A stretch of DNA of 64,000 nucleotides from Ulota crispa (GCA_963920765.1 OY987242.1:41191849-41255848); one strand, 5' to 3'; positions 22,528 through 35,600 are shown, counted from the stretch's first letter. The notes: generated by a model from the sequence alone, not told the origin. Numbers and translations are program-made.

Positions 22528-24769
22528 TCAATTACATGTTACACTTTGGTATATTTAGTATATTGTATGGGATTACCCCTCTTTTATACTATTATACATT
22601 GCACTTGTATTTGGTGATCTTATCCCCTTATGTTCATAGTTGTGCCCATGTAAAACCCCTCACAACCCTAAATCCATTCCCATTTGAAATAACAAGAAAA
22701 AGACCAAATCAACATAGATTAATTTACAGAAATTGTCCAATTTGACATTTTTTTAATCATTTTGGACACATTTAGTCAATCTAAACGTGTCAATTACAAC
22801 AAAGTTTCTTGTAGTCTAAGATCCTGATTGGATAATGGACCTTGTAACCCTAAACCTCCCAACCTATACCCCTAAGAGTTATGTGATCATCTTTACATTA
22901 TAATGGATCCCTATAACACTAAACCCTAACCCTATACCCCTAAAATTATGTGATCATCTCTACAAACCTGCAAGCCTAATTGGTCCTAAACCTGCAACCC
23001 TAAAAAAATGTGTTTAAAAAAAAACAAAAAAACAAAAAACTTGACGTTGCATCATGAAGCCCCAAGTCACTATGAACTGCCACTTCAAGAGACATGAGTA
23101 GAAGGGTAGGAAATAATGTTCCATTTCCTAAATCTAGCCGTAGGATCTTGCCTTAGACTGGAAATGTACTTCTTAAACTAAAAAATCAAATCATTCTAGA
23201 TGAAAATGAAGGAGACATTTTCATTTAAATGGAAAAGAAGGTTTTTATTTTTGTGCTATCCCCCTAAAATTCACAAGCCTTTGTCCATCCTTACATGAAA
23301 ATAATTACTGCACACAGAGCTGATGTTTGTTTTTTCCATGTAGCAGACCAATGTAGGTCTGTGTGGAAGAATTCTCAATTATCATATGGAACTGCACAAC
23401 ACATGGGGGACAGTCGTAAGTTTAAAAAAAAAGTGGAGAATGGCTCAAATAACTGGATTGCTAAGCATTTATTTACTAAAATGAGAATTGAAATTCTTGA
23501 TGGTTATGATGTTGTGATAAACCATGCATCAACATCCTTTGGTTTTGTTTTTTTTCTAAAAAAGTGAAAATTGATTAAATTAATGGACTTCAAAGTTTAT
23601 TTTAGAGTAGAGAATCCATAATTGCCCGCAAACAAAATCTCCTCATAACTTTCATCCCATTAATCATAATGGAAAGATTCAAAGCTCCCCAAGTATATGT
23701 AAATCTAAAGAACCAATTTCCCTATAAAAAACTCAAAAAATTTAATTTTTGAAAAAGTTCTTTGGCTCCCCTAAATCAAACAAAGAAAATTACATATCAT
23801 GCAAATAACTTTTGAACCATGAAGTCAAAAGTTATGAAATTTGTTGGGCCTTAAAGCTATTCCTTGGACATATCATGTGTGAAAATTTCAAAGGAAAAAA
23901 TCTAAAAAATCCATTGGTAATGAGCTGCCCAAAATTGCTATATTGCCAAGAAAGGGTGTTTAGGCCTTTAGGGGTTAATCCATGTAATCGGTCATTCTAT
24001 ACCCAACCCTAAATCAATTGTTTTGAACCAATTTGATTTTCAAATCTCCCTAAACCCCAGCGTTCAAAATCTCATGTTTTCCAATTTGGGCAACAATTCA
24101 AAATATGGATTTTTGACTCCCATGTAATATTTCTCCAAAATAAAAATTTACCTAATGGCTAACTTCATGAGATTGTGTCTTGTTCTACTTGTTGGAGTAA
24201 AAGAAAACTCCACAAATTGACCCTAAGACTCCAAAATATATGGTCACCCAAAGTAACCCTAAACCACTAGCTCCTTCCTTTACAGCCTCCTAAAGCTTGC
24301 CCAAATCAAGGATTAAAAAAATGACACATCACCAAACTTCTCCCTTGTACAATACAAGACATGCCTAAATCCTACCCATCCCTAAAACCGCTCTCTAATC
24401 CACTCCCTTTGTTTGCCCAACTTAAGACATTCTTCTCCTAATTGTGGAAAAAATAGAATACTTTCTATATTCCATGGAGAGTTTATATAGAAGGAGGTGC
24501 TTCAAGAAACAACAAGCCCATCATAAATTTTTCTCAAACTAGCAACTCCATTTGGACTTGAGTGGCAGCCCAAAATTTGAGCTAAAAATGCCTCTTTTGT
24601 ATATCCCTACACCCCTAAGCACCCTCTTTGGCCATATTGGGGTCCTTGGTCTTTCAAGGGTTCAACCACGGATCTTAAGTACACCCATCTACTAATACTA
24701 AACCACCCACCTTTTAAAATTAAAAAAATCAGAAAAACACAAACTCAAAATTTCAGACCCTTATCCAAA
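22528..24769. other. Downstream repeat-derived DNA, no gene seen
   Basis: Scattered degenerate telomere-like CCCTAAAC runs occur near 22840-22995, with phrases such as TTGGATAATGGACC recalling module ends. Frames at 23295-23567 and 23812-24012 show no recognised domain. It probably continues the tandem family as eroded copies. Confidence 0.45.
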
Positions 24770-24962
24770 AAAGTCAGCCCCAAACCCAAAAAGTCAATGC
24801 TTTAATAATTCAAAATCTGGACATCAATAGGACAAAAAAACACCGCCATTGAACTCATAATGATTGATTTAGTGGGGTTAGGTCACCTCAAAAATTGATT
24901 CTGAAAAATGAGTTTCCCTAGGATACCCATTTAACCGTAAACCTTAAACTCTAAACCCCATA
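24770..24962 (+). repeat. GTCAACGC/telomere-like module 4, diverged
   Basis: Contains AAAAAGTCAGCCCC, AAAAAGTCAATGCTTTAA, GGTTAGGTCACCTCAAAA, TTGATTCTGAAAAATGAG and a final AAACTCTAAACCCC, parallel to modules 1-3 but more divergent. It leads into the minisatellite block. Confidence 0.7.
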
Positions 24963-24963
24963 T

Positions 24964-25060
24964 TCACTCTAACCCCTAAATTCACTCTAACCCCTAAATT
25001 CACTCTAACCCCTAAATTCACTCTAACCCCTAAATTCACTCTAACCCCTAAATTCACTCA
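24964..25060 (+). repeat. 18-bp minisatellite derived from telomere-like sequence
   Basis: TTCACTCTAACCCCTAAA repeats in tandem five to six times with almost no change. The core CTAACCCCTAAA resembles the plant telomere unit. Confidence 0.9.
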
Positions 25061-25985
25061 TATACCCATTTATTCACCCTAAAGCTTGTTATTTATCCAT
25101 GCTCATCCATAAATCCCAAAACTCTAAACTTAGCAACCTTTTATTCACCCAACACCCTTTTATTCATCCAATAGTCCACCATTTCATCCATATTTCTCTT
25201 TATTCCCTTTATTCACCCAAGAGCCCCTTATTCACCCCACACCCATTTATTAGTCTACCATCTATTTATTCACCCTAAACCCCTAAACTCACTCAACACA
25301 TAATTATTCATCCAATAGCCTTTTATTTATTCATACACACATTTACTCATCCAACAAACCCTTATTCATCCAACAGCCTTTTTTTCCTCCATATATCCTA
25401 TTATTCATCCAACACCTTTTTATTCATTCAACACTCTAAACCCATCCAACAGACCCATATTCATCCAACAGCCTTTTTTTCCTCCATATATCCTATTATT
25501 CATCCAACACCTTTTTATTCATTCAACACTCTAAACCCATCCAACAGACCCATATTCATCCAACAGCCTTTTTTTCCTCCATATATCCTATTATTCATCC
25601 AACACCTTTTTATTCATTCAACACTCTAAACCCATCCAACAACATTTTATTCATCCATAAACCCATTATTCATCCATATATCCATTTATTCATCAAACTC
25701 CCACTTATTTGTTGAACTGCCCATTTATTCATCCACATATAAATTTATTCATCTAGACACACAATTATCTGCCTTGAACCCACTTATTAGTATAAAACTC
25801 CATTTTTTCATCTATATGCACATTACTCAGCTAATTACATGTTATCCCATCCTAATATTAGTTATTTGTCCAAATTTACGTTTATCCATCCATATAACCA
25901 TTTATTCATCTGTGCATACAATTATCCATCCATACATAAATTTACCAATTCACAAATAAATTTATTCATCCAAGTTCACAAATTG
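25061..25985 (+). repeat. TTATTCATCCAACA minisatellite with a 95-bp higher-order repeat
   Basis: Variants of TTATTCATCCA recur throughout. Within them CCTTTTTTTCCTCC occurs at 25377, 25472 and 25567, a period of exactly 95 bases, giving about 2.7 near-identical higher-order copies. Frames here are repeat-derived. Confidence 0.85.
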
Positions 25986-26651
25986 AAATGTGGTTAATAT
26001 TACAACACGACAATGTCAAATTAGTAAAAATCCCAAACTACAAAAAACAAAAAAAGCATACCTCTAACCGGAACAATTTCAAAACATTACATCCTCCTTG
26101 TCTAGGTAAAAATAGGAAGAGTGGTGAAAACATCCCAAACTACTTGAATTGGGGCAAGGTAATTGACAATAGTCAGAAATAAGGTGCTAGTAGTCAGAAG
26201 TCAAAAGTCAAAAGTCAAAGGTCAAATGTCAAGGAACCATGCAAGCCTTTGCTAAACTTGACGTGCATTCCTTCGTTACTACACTAAAACAACGTGCATT
26301 CCCAAGGGAGGCAATACAACGTTGTGACCCCCGTGTTATTTTTGTGACCTTGTGACTCCAAAATGCACTGCATAACCCCATTTCATTGTTATAGGAAGTC
26401 CAATTTCTATGCCACTTAAGTTCAACCTCATGGTGGCATGTACAAACAACAAAAAAGAAAATTGTTTGGTTTGAGAAACTTGAGGTCTAAAGAATCTATG
26501 ACTCAATTTTTGAGACATGCGGTTGAATTTTACATACACCCTCAAACCTAATATCACACAAAGCACAAATGCACAATCTATCAAATCTTTAAAATATACG
26601 CTCTTTAACTTTGTTTTAATTGAAAATGAATATATAAGGACTCTAGAAGCG

Positions 26652-27600
26652 ATGGTTGAGTCAAATGGTGAGGGTTCCTCTAGACATTGTCATAAGAAGA
26701 GAAAGCACCAGGATACCACATTGGTGCAGCTTGCGTTGGCAACACCTAAGGGTTCTTATGATGCAAGATTTTATGAAGCATAACTACAGTGGTTGCGGGC
26801 ACCACCCCCGTTGGAATTGTTCTAAGGCCAAGTACCCCAACATGTCCTTGGGACTTCCTCAACGCCCATGGGTTAGCAACAATCACCATCCCTTAATGCT
26901 TTTGATAAGGCAAGTCGAAGGAGACAACAACAGCACAACCAAAATCAAGCATTGCAGCTTTCTAAAGAAGGGACGTTGCTCCACAATTTCACAGTGCTGC
27001 TTGGTGAACAAATTGATGGGAGATGTGAAGGGAAAAATGCATGAGATGTTGCAATAGGGACTCTAGTTTCAAGATATCTAGACCTCAATATCATTAAATG
27101 GAAAGAACAAAGTACCAAAGCCATTGAACGCATGCATAAAAAGCACAAAAAAGGTTTTCACTTTGAAAGCTATCCCTTTGGTTTGCTTGAACTACAGTCT
27201 GCAATTGCAAGTTTCTTGAAGGGTAACCATGCTCAACTGAAAACAGATTGGTTAAATGGGATGATGGAGTGTCCCCTCAATGTTGAGCTAGATTAGTCGG
27301 AGAGATTGAGGATATACCAAAATAGTGAACTTCAAAAAATCAAGTCCCGGAAGAAGGCCTTGGCAAATAGCCAAATCAAGAACCCATCTACTGCTAGCCT
27401 CAAGGGGAAGGCTAGGATGACAAATGAAAAGATGTGTAGTAGAAATTGTAAACTTTTTGTGCTTTCAATTGCATTTCAATTGACCACAAATGCTTCATGA
27501 CATGCATTGATAAATTGATTGATTTGTAGTCATTGCAGGGAAACGATGATGGTTTGAAGAACGTGATGAACTTGGTGGAGTTTGAAGCCAATGGTCCCCT
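26652..27600 (+). pseudogene. Gene-like exon remnants upstream of the FCP1-like domain
   Basis: From an ATG at 26652 a frame reads MVESNGEGSSRHCHKKRKHQ, with a basic patch like a nuclear signal, then stops and continues with several stops through 27060-27500 (e.g. DLNIIKWKEQSTKAIERMHK, and a Lys-rich end KIKSRKKALANSQIK). A further short exon-like stretch after an acceptor at 27538 reads GNDDGLKNVMNLVEFEANGP. No domain is recognised. Base composition and residue use are more gene-like than the flanks. Probably the 5' exons of the same decayed unit as 29033-29743 and 30590-31860. Confidence 0.4.
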
Positions 27601-28289
27601 AGAGTCTGTGAGTGTCCAAATGTTATTATTTTTGCTGGTTTTACCATGTTATGAAGTTGGCACTTATTATATTTTCCTGTCATGATGTGGTGGGTGAAGG
27701 GAGGATGTAGAATTAAAGGAATTGCATTCACTTTAGTTTTGAATATTTTATTTTGCACCACACTTAAGCTTAGCAAACTCCAATGCTCGTCAAGTCTTGG
27801 TTTGCAAGTTTAGGTTCTGTCATTCTTTTTAAAATCTAAAGTCTTATGATATCTGGAAGTTTGTTAATGTTTTTGAAGGTTCTAGTGGTATTAGAAATCA
27901 AATAGTATGAAAGGAACATTATTTTCTATTCTTTTTTATTAATCAAAAGTGGCTTGAAGGTCTGCTTTGAGGAGTTGACTATGTACTTGTGAATTGAAAT
28001 ATGTTGATATTGTACCATTAAAAAGAATGAGGGATTTTTTGTTGTTTATAATTTCTATTATATTTTGCATGTAGGAATGGTTGCTATACGTGCAAAGGTT
28101 TAATGAAACCAATGGCGTAGGCTAGGAAGATTCTGCATCCAAACATGCTTTTTTTCTTTGAAAAAAATCATTTATGTTGTTCTGTTTTTTGTTGCAAGGT
28201 AGAAGTATTTGTTTTTTGGCTTTAGGTATGATGCACATGAGAATTTTGCATTGATGTTGTTAAGCAATTCTTCATTTTCCTTTTGAGTG

Positions 28290-28525
28290 ATGATGTAGTG
28301 GTTAATAAAGTCACAAAGTTGGGTAGTAGTTGGTGAATAGTTGTAGTTCTTGATCTATTTGGATAGTAGTTGGTTAGCACGCTCACAAAGTTGGGAAGCA
28401 ATTGGTGGCTAGTTGTAGTTTTTCTTTGTCTATTTATTCATTATGTCACAAAGTTGGGTAGCAATTGGTGAGTAGTTGTAGTTAAGTTGTGTAGTAGTTG
28501 GTAATTTCCTTGCAAGTTGTGAGGT
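28290..28525 (+). repeat. GTTGTAGTT-type short repeats
   Basis: Four imperfect copies of CACAAAGTTGGGTAGTAGTTGGTGAATAG-like phrases, each ending in TTGTAGTT. Related TTGTAGTTGTTT phrases occur at 30190-30310 and complementary AACTACAATGCAACTC phrases at 32810-33000. Confidence 0.6.
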
Positions 28526-29032
28526 AGTTGTTGAAGTAAGACTTGGATCCCACATTAGTATGATGTATTGTGTAATTGATTAGGAAAAAATTTAGTGAGC
28601 ATTTGAAAAGGGGTGGGTCTTTCAAGATTGTGTATAGTTGATCATCTTTGTTGATTTTTCCTTTTTTTAGTTGTTAGATTTTGATCATTTGAGCCTTGGA
28701 TTTTTCTTGAACAGGATTGACTAGAGTTGTCCAATACTTTGGAGATAGGTAATATCTACTACTATGCAATAGTTTTTCAATTGAAGTTCCCATGCAGGAG
28801 GTGGGTGTTGACGTTGTTCATTTGTATTATGGATGTTTTTCTAGTCCGATTGCTAAATTTTGAATATTGCCTTTCATGTGATGAAGGGCACATTGTCATT
28901 TTGACTTACTCTAGATTAAGCAAAAATATTAGATGCTCATGAGTCCTTTGTAGTAATGGTAATGCAAAGAATGTCTTGTCAATTGTGTTGAAGGCCTAAG
29001 ACAATGGAATTTTGGTTTCTTTGTGCACGCAG

Positions 29033-29743
29033 GGTGTCTCTAGTCCAACAATTATTAGGATCAATTTTGCTAAAACTAAGCAAACAGTCTTGGATATTAG
29101 GATTTTTGTGCTAGATGAGAAGATGTTCAAGGTGCTTGAGAGTTTGGAGGCCTATAGCACTGTAACACTAGATTTGAAGGCTAAAGTGCTTATGAGCAAG
29201 GAGGCTAATAGCTATGCAATGCAAGAATTGAAAGCTATGTTTTCTACTTGTATGGCAAAGCCAAAAGGGCTTGAAGAGGGTAGCTTTCTATAGTGCAAGT
29301 CTAATCTCTTCAACCAACTCAATACATCATCTCCTTCAAGGCCCACCAACATTGACCTAGCAATTCTAGATACTCAAATCATGGCTGACTTGGAGGACAT
29401 TGTTGATGTTTTTGAGCCCTTGGTAGAACTAGCAAGTTTGGACAATGTCCCTAGCATAGATGTAGAGAAAGCAATATCTCCTTTTGAAAAGGGCAATACT
29501 AAGCGGGCACCAAGTGAGTCAATTGAGAAGCTATCTGATTCGGATTCAAAATTGGATCCTTATATTATTGATGAGACCATCATTGCCATCAATCCCAGTG
29601 GTACAACCTTGGCAGAAAAGGAGACTTTTGAAGTGGCCAAACTTGTAGGCATTGAGGTGAAACCGGCAGCAATTGTTCCATTACCTAAGTTGACGCTCAC
29701 TTCCAATTCATTTTTTGTCATTGCATTTGAAATTTTTAATTGA
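29033..29743 (+). pseudogene. Unrecognised exon-like frame, one internal stop
   Basis: A strong acceptor (TTTCTTTGTGCACGCAG, ending 29032) opens a frame of about 236 codons interrupted only by a TAG at 29291-29293. Before it: SPTIIRINFAKTKQTVLDIR and a coiled stretch LESLEAYSTVTLDLKAKVLM. After it: an acidic part (MADLEDIVDVFEPLVELASL) and SDSDSKLDP. It ends in TGA at 29741. No family recognised. It sits in the same strand and region as the FCP1-like domain and may be an exon of that unit. Confidence 0.45.
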
Positions 29744-30589
29744 TTCATGTTGGAATGGTTCTACAATAATGGGAGGTGACTCTTGTTGATGCAATTTTGC
29801 TAGAATGGTGGTGTAATATCTAGTTGAAGTCACTTAGAATGTTTTGAGGGGTCAATGGAGGGAGTCCATGGGATGGTGGTTTTGGTGAAATTGTTGGTTG
29901 AGTGATTCTACACGTGTATTCATGCAGATGTAGTATAGGCTGAATCTAAATGGCTTAATGGAGTGGAGGCAATTAGTACGGATTTGCATTGCGGCATGTA
30001 TTGGGATGAGGATTTAGATTATGATGGTATTGAGTGGTTGAAGCAGATGGAGTGGATTTTATGTGGTTTTATTTGGCTTACAAACTTGTTACTAGGGAAT
30101 TTGTTGTCATGTAGGATAGAATTTGAGCCATAGTTGTTTTATAGTTCTACATTAGAACATCTCTTCTTTTCATATAATCCTACAATAGGAAAATTGTGGA
30201 TTTTGAGATTTAGTTGTTTTGAAGTTGTAGTTGTTTTATATAGTAATGTTATAGTTGTTTGAAGTTGTTTATGGAACTCATGTAGTAATGGAATAGTTGT
30301 TTACGGTATTCATGCAGTCATGGTATAGTCGTTTAAGCAACCCAATAATTCTATTACAATTGTACAATCTTAAACAAGCCTTGGATACATTATAGTTCAT
30401 TTTAGTGCTATGACAATATATTCTAGGTTTCTTTTCCAAGTGAATGACAACTAAATCTCAATACTAATTGTGGCCATTGAGAATTTTACTCTAGGCATCA
30501 TCAGAGTCGGCAATTGTATTAATTGAACCACCAACAAAAATAGCATGGTGTCTGCTTTTGGAGAAGCTTCATCTATCGCAGTTGGAGAG

Positions 30590-31315
30590 ATCCAAGTCCA
30601 AGTGAGAGCTAATGTTGCCCTTCAATCAAAAGACTTCCTTGTAGCTTGTAATGCGGAGAAGCTCATAATTTTTGAGCTCCATGGCACTTTGTTGGATTCT
30701 TGTGTTTATGCATAGAAACACCTTTATTTTGAAAAGCCAACATTGAAAATGGCAAGAAATGGTTATCTTTGCCATCTATGGTTGTTTGACTTCCTAAACA
30801 ACTACTTCAAGAACTTCAAAGTGGCATTTTGGAGTGCTATGCCACAAAGTTACATGGCAGATGCCGTCTTTGCCATTCTAAGGATGCTAGAAGAGCCATG
30901 GAATAAAGTCCTTGTCTTTGTCTAGGGAATAGAGAATATGGTTTGCACAACGTTATCACCTGAAGGATCACTAATAACTTGGGGAAAGCCATTGAAGAGA
31001 GTTCTTTAAAAATGGCCCAAATGGAACCATTCAAACACGGTTATTGTAGACAACAAAGGTTCCCAAATACAATGCAATCTGCCAGAGAAAGTAATAGTAC
31101 CTCGTCCCTTTTATGGATGGCGATTAACAGAGCTTGAGGATGACAAAGAGTATCTAGGATTGTCTTTGCGGCCTTTATTGGAAGGGTTCAAAAATTCCAC
31201 TACCATGTTGGATTTTTTAACTTGTTTCTTTGAGTATTGGAAATGGGATCAAAGCACAGACAACCTAACGTACAAGCAGAATATCAATGGGGGGAAACTT
31301 AGCATATTGTCCAAG
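30590..31315 (+). pseudogene. FCP1/NIF-like (HAD-fold) phosphatase domain, decayed
   Basis: FCP1-like phosphatases remove phosphate from the RNA polymerase II tail or related proteins, using a DxDxT/DLNGTL loop. One unshifted frame here reads EKLIIFELHGTLLDS (motif I, with the nucleophilic Asp as Glu), then FLNNYFKNFKVAFWSAMPQS (the conserved FxVAxWSS region), NTVIVDNKGSQI (position of the VDDS motif) and KEYLGLSLRPLLEGF (late L..L..LL region). It is broken by TAG near 30714, TAG at 30923 where a Trp (TGG) is expected, and TAA near 31006, and ends at TGA 31318. Loss of Asp in motif I and three stops rule out an active enzyme. No indel is seen, so decay is moderate. No intact parent copy is in the window. 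Confidence 0.7.
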
Positions 31316-31599
31316 TGAGTAAGGGAACTTCTGCATCATGAGCTTGTACTAAGTAATATTGAAGGAGATAACAAGTATTTGAGCACCTGTTGTTGTTGGA
31401 TGTGCAAGGAAAATTGGTACCTAAGAGGAAGGGCTCTAATGCGGCTTCAAAGAATGGCGCATACAAAGTGAGTCTAAACTATTTTACATTTTTTATTTTT
31501 CATTTGTAATGCGTAATCAATGTTTTAAAACCTTCTAGGTTGTTGCCATTTTATAAGCTTCTAAGCTGTAGCAATTTCTTTGTATGCAATTTGCAATTG

Positions 31600-31856
31600 G
31601 TCAAGAGGTTTGGCTAATGAAACCAAAGAACAAAAAGCAAAAAGTGGCTTCTCGATTTATTAGCAATTTGGGTGGAGTGGACATGGCACATTGTTGATCT
31701 ATCCTAGACAAGTGTTTCAAAGTTGATGTCAAGGAAGTCCTTGAGCCATTGGTGCGCCTGATGTACCCTAATTTGAATGCTGACCAAGTTGCTGGGAAGG
31801 ATTTCCTAAATAGAAACATTATATGGAATCAAAAGTACATAAAACTAGCCAAGTGA
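31600..31856 (+). pseudogene. Exon-like tail downstream of the FCP1-like domain
   Basis: The frame VWLMKPKNKKQKVASRFISN, then GVDMAHC, a TGA, and SILDKCFKVDVKEVLEPLVR to QKYIKLAK before TGA. It is preceded by intron-like DNA (a GTGAGT donor near 31469). Family not recognised. Likely the 3' end of the same gene-like unit. Confidence 0.4.
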
Positions 31857-32318
31857 AGGTGCCAGGGGGTATAGTACCTCAAAGTGTTTTACTTTTTTAT
31901 GTTTTGTATAGATGGATGCTTCATTATGAGGGTGTTGCAAACTCATAATAGTTTCATGTACTAATGCATCTGCAGTTTGACTATGTAGAGCCCGAAGTCA
32001 CTACAACATTACATTTTCAACCTATACATATTGTTTCCTTTCACTGTAGCACCTTGGTTCAGATGTTCACGTTATGAAAATTTGGACATTTCTAGAACTA
32101 AGCCATTTTGCTTCCTATACATGTATTTGTGCCTAAACCATGCATCTACTATGACTTAGTAGCAATTGAGTTGTAAATGCCAATACCATTTAATCTTCTT
32201 TAGCATTTGATTAACCTATTACTGTGTTATAAATATGTCTGAAAGTTGTGGTAACTTAACAAGGACTTTAGTGCAACTTTGTTGTGACTTGCTGAGAAAT
32301 CAATAAATACTACCAGGC

Positions 32319-32686
32319 ATGGTTGTTACATTGGACGGCATGTTTGCCTGCCCGTTTGTCCGCCAAAAGTGCCCAATTGAGCTCATGTCCATTCAATGTG
32401 GTCAACTCATAGCTGCCTTCAAAAAATGGTGCAAAATGATTAAAAAAATTTACTTTGTACATGATGGTGATACTCATTGTTGCCAATACAAAGTCAAAAT
32501 GTGGATTAAAAGCCATATCATGTGATAAAAATGGAAAATAATAATTTGATCCTTCTATATTTAGGCCAAAAACCCTAAAAATGGTCATAAAACTACAAGA
32601 GGACGGACACGTCCGCGTGTCTTGTCTTTTTTGTCCGCCCAACTCTCTCGTCTGACAACCAAAAGTCACCCAATGTAACAACCCAG
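32319..32686 (-). mobile_element. 368-bp Mutator-like MITE, copy 2 (inverted)
   Basis: Begins ATGGTTGTTACATTGG and ends CCCAATGTAACAACCCAG. Flanks CTACCAGGC (32310-32318) and CTACCAAGC (32687-32695) form a 9-base duplication with one change. Read on the minus strand it matches the element at 5460-5829 through its whole length (e.g. ATCAAATTATTATTTTCC, ATGTACAAAGTAAATTTTT). Frames on both strands are incidental. Confidence 0.8.
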
Positions 32687-32699
32687 CTACCAAGCAACT

Positions 32700-35600
32700 T
32701 AGCTGCAAGTGAAATGTCACTTTGGCTAAATTTGTGCAACTTTCAAATAACCGCGACCACAACCGCTCTTACTAAGTGCCAATTGGAGTACTAGACCTCT
32801 TTAATTGCTAAGCAACTACAATGCAACTCTGGTGCCAATTGGAATACTAGGTCCTATTCAACTACAATGTAACTCATATACAGCTGCCATTTATGTGTGT
32901 GCAACTGATCCTCTACCAAAATTAACTTATTGAACTGCAAAACAACTATGTTGCAACTCTCTTACAATTGCAAAACTACTACATTGCAACTCTCTTACAA
33001 CTATTTTGATTCTGTGCAAAGTGAATTGACTCTTAACCACGGCTAGAATAATACGATGGGAGCAAGTAGGGATCTTGCACCTAGCAAAAGAAGTTCCTTT
33101 TACAATGGTATATGAGTGGGGACCATATAGTTTGTAGTTGTATATAAGTAGAGAATGTATATTTATGTCGGGCTCCTCCACAAAGTTTTTTGCTTGTAGG
33201 TCAAGTTGGGGCAATTTGAGCTACAGCACACAAAAATTTCTAGTGACGCAGATGTAAGATCACTGAATACTATTGACATCGCCATAATTATCTGACATGT
33301 CGGATCCAACTAATTCACAATGACTGGGATTCAACTTGAAGTATTGTAGTGGTACTTAGTGGTATACAGTAGATTATGTCCTAAATATCTACAATTATAG
33401 TTGTTTACATTGTGCTATTTTGCATGTTTTCTTCTAGTAGGAGCATTACGTAATAAACAACAAAGGGATTAAGAGAAGTACTCAACATGAAAAGGCACTT
33501 ACTTGCATCAACTAGTTGGTTCAAAAACAAGAAGCTGACTACTGCAATCTGCAACAAAACTTTTGAGTGCCAAGTACAGACAATACTACAAAACCTCTCG
33601 CAAAATCCTCAAAATTGTTTGAATTTGCAAGTTCTTGTTCAGTGAGGCCAAATTCAAACCTACATTGAAGCTACAAAATGCACAAGGAAATCAGGAATGG
33701 CCGTGAGGAATAGCTACTATCAAACCCTAGATTTGAAGTAGGGTGTGAATATGTGGGAGTCTGGAATTGGATGGGGCTTGCTGTGAAGATGGCCTCCTAA
33801 ACCCAAAACTTAGCGTTGCATACAAAGGAAGACTTTACATCCTTTTGCCATTGTTATTTTACGATGGGAAATCCTTAGCCAAACCTCCTTCCTCCAGACC
33901 GTTTTTTTCAAAAAACAAATCTTGGACATGGAAAAAGATGAGGAAAAAAGAGTTAAGAAGTTACTTATCTCACCTCCCTGTGCATTGACTACAATGACCG
34001 CAGCAAAATTGGGCTACTCTTGGTAGCTCTTATTCTAGGGAGAATCCATCCCGGAGGTGCAACAATAGGAGTTTTGCGTTGCACTCGACCCCTACTGCCA
34101 CTTTTTCCTGCCCCTTGCCTCCCCCGTGGACCTCAATCATGATCAGGCTCCAATGCTTCTCCCTCTAAAGGATCTCCAATTAGCAGCCTCTTCTAATTCT
34201 TGCATGAAGAGCACCCTTGTCAATTTTTATTGAAAATCAACCACCCCTCTAACCGCTGCTGCCGCGCACAGCTCTTCTCTTGCCACGCCCTTGACAACTC
34301 ACCTCTTTGTCAATGACTTTGTCAATTTGTGCTTCAGACCATCCCAGGTGAACAATGTCCAAATCATAGATATGCATAAGAGGGGCACTTTCAAATCAAC
34401 TAAGGAGATGCTAGGGTCAATTGAAATTGCAAATTATTGTTTTTGCTAAGGGAGGGAGGAAGTATTCTTCTTAGCTTCTTGGCCATAATGAACTTTCCAC
34501 ACTGCATCAGATTGTCTATTGCTTGAAAGCCGTGGACATGACCCTTTGGAGCTCCTTCTTTAGGTGGGCAAACTACAACTTTGTGGGTGACATTTGGGGG
34601 CATGGTAGTCAGGTTTTGTAGTTCTCTTGTCTTGAACAGCTTGCATTAGAGCGGTGTTTGCAAATTGGGCAAGAGGAGCGCTCGATAAGTGCAACCTTCT
34701 AGTCAAGCCTCCTCCCATAATCTCCCCATGGTGATTGGTCGCACAATCCAGGAAGAACGTATTCCGCAACAAGGAATTGACCTCTGTGCTAAAGCCTCAA
34801 GGGTCACCTTTGCTGAAGCACTCACTCACCCAAAAATGCATTGCATGTGCCTTTGGAAGAGGAAACAATGGCAATGAGGGTCCAACACTCCAAAAGATCA
34901 AAAAGTGCAAGGAGGTAGTTGTCTCTCATGCATCCATGAGGTGTTGGTGAGGCGCAAAATAAAGCATGCATGAGCTTTAGTTGTGCCGCAATCTGTCGCC
35001 CAAGGATGCATAACTTGCTGCCCAAACTTCCATGCTGGCAACGTTGACTCCGCATTACACGCTGGCAACATTGACATTGCTAAATCCTTGCATGCACAGA
35101 ACCGCAAACACTAACCACTCTCTCCCAAAGTAGGCCACCCCTTTTGGAAATCATTACCGCGCCTCTCTCTAAAAGCACAAAAAACCCTAAATTATACTCC
35201 TGCATTATTGCCAAATCTGCTTTACCGCAACCTATCTACTACTATCAATAAGCCTTAGGGCTGCACCACTCTCTTGCAATGAACTGTACCACTCTCTCGA
35301 ATTGAATTGCGCCCAGCCAACAGTGTGACGCATCTCTCGCCATTTCATCAAATAGATGATGCGAGCACAAAGTGGAATCACATGTTGACCCTTGATTACA
35401 CCCATTCCTCCTCTGAGTTCCCTACTTGACGCAAAAATACTTACATTGTATACTTGCCCTTGTATAAACAAAGCTAGAAGATTGAAAAACAATATGCAAA
35501 CCCGAGCAATCGTTGCATATGGTCAAGGGAAATCATTGGTACAAAGTCCTCCAAAGCCAAGGCAAAGCACAACATGGGAAGGCCTTCAAATACAAGCAAA

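Noticed and set aside
26279-33245. Possible large CACTA element from CACTAAAACAACG to TTTCTAGTG
   Set aside because: The ends share little beyond CACTA, and flanking triplets (CTA and ACG) do not match.
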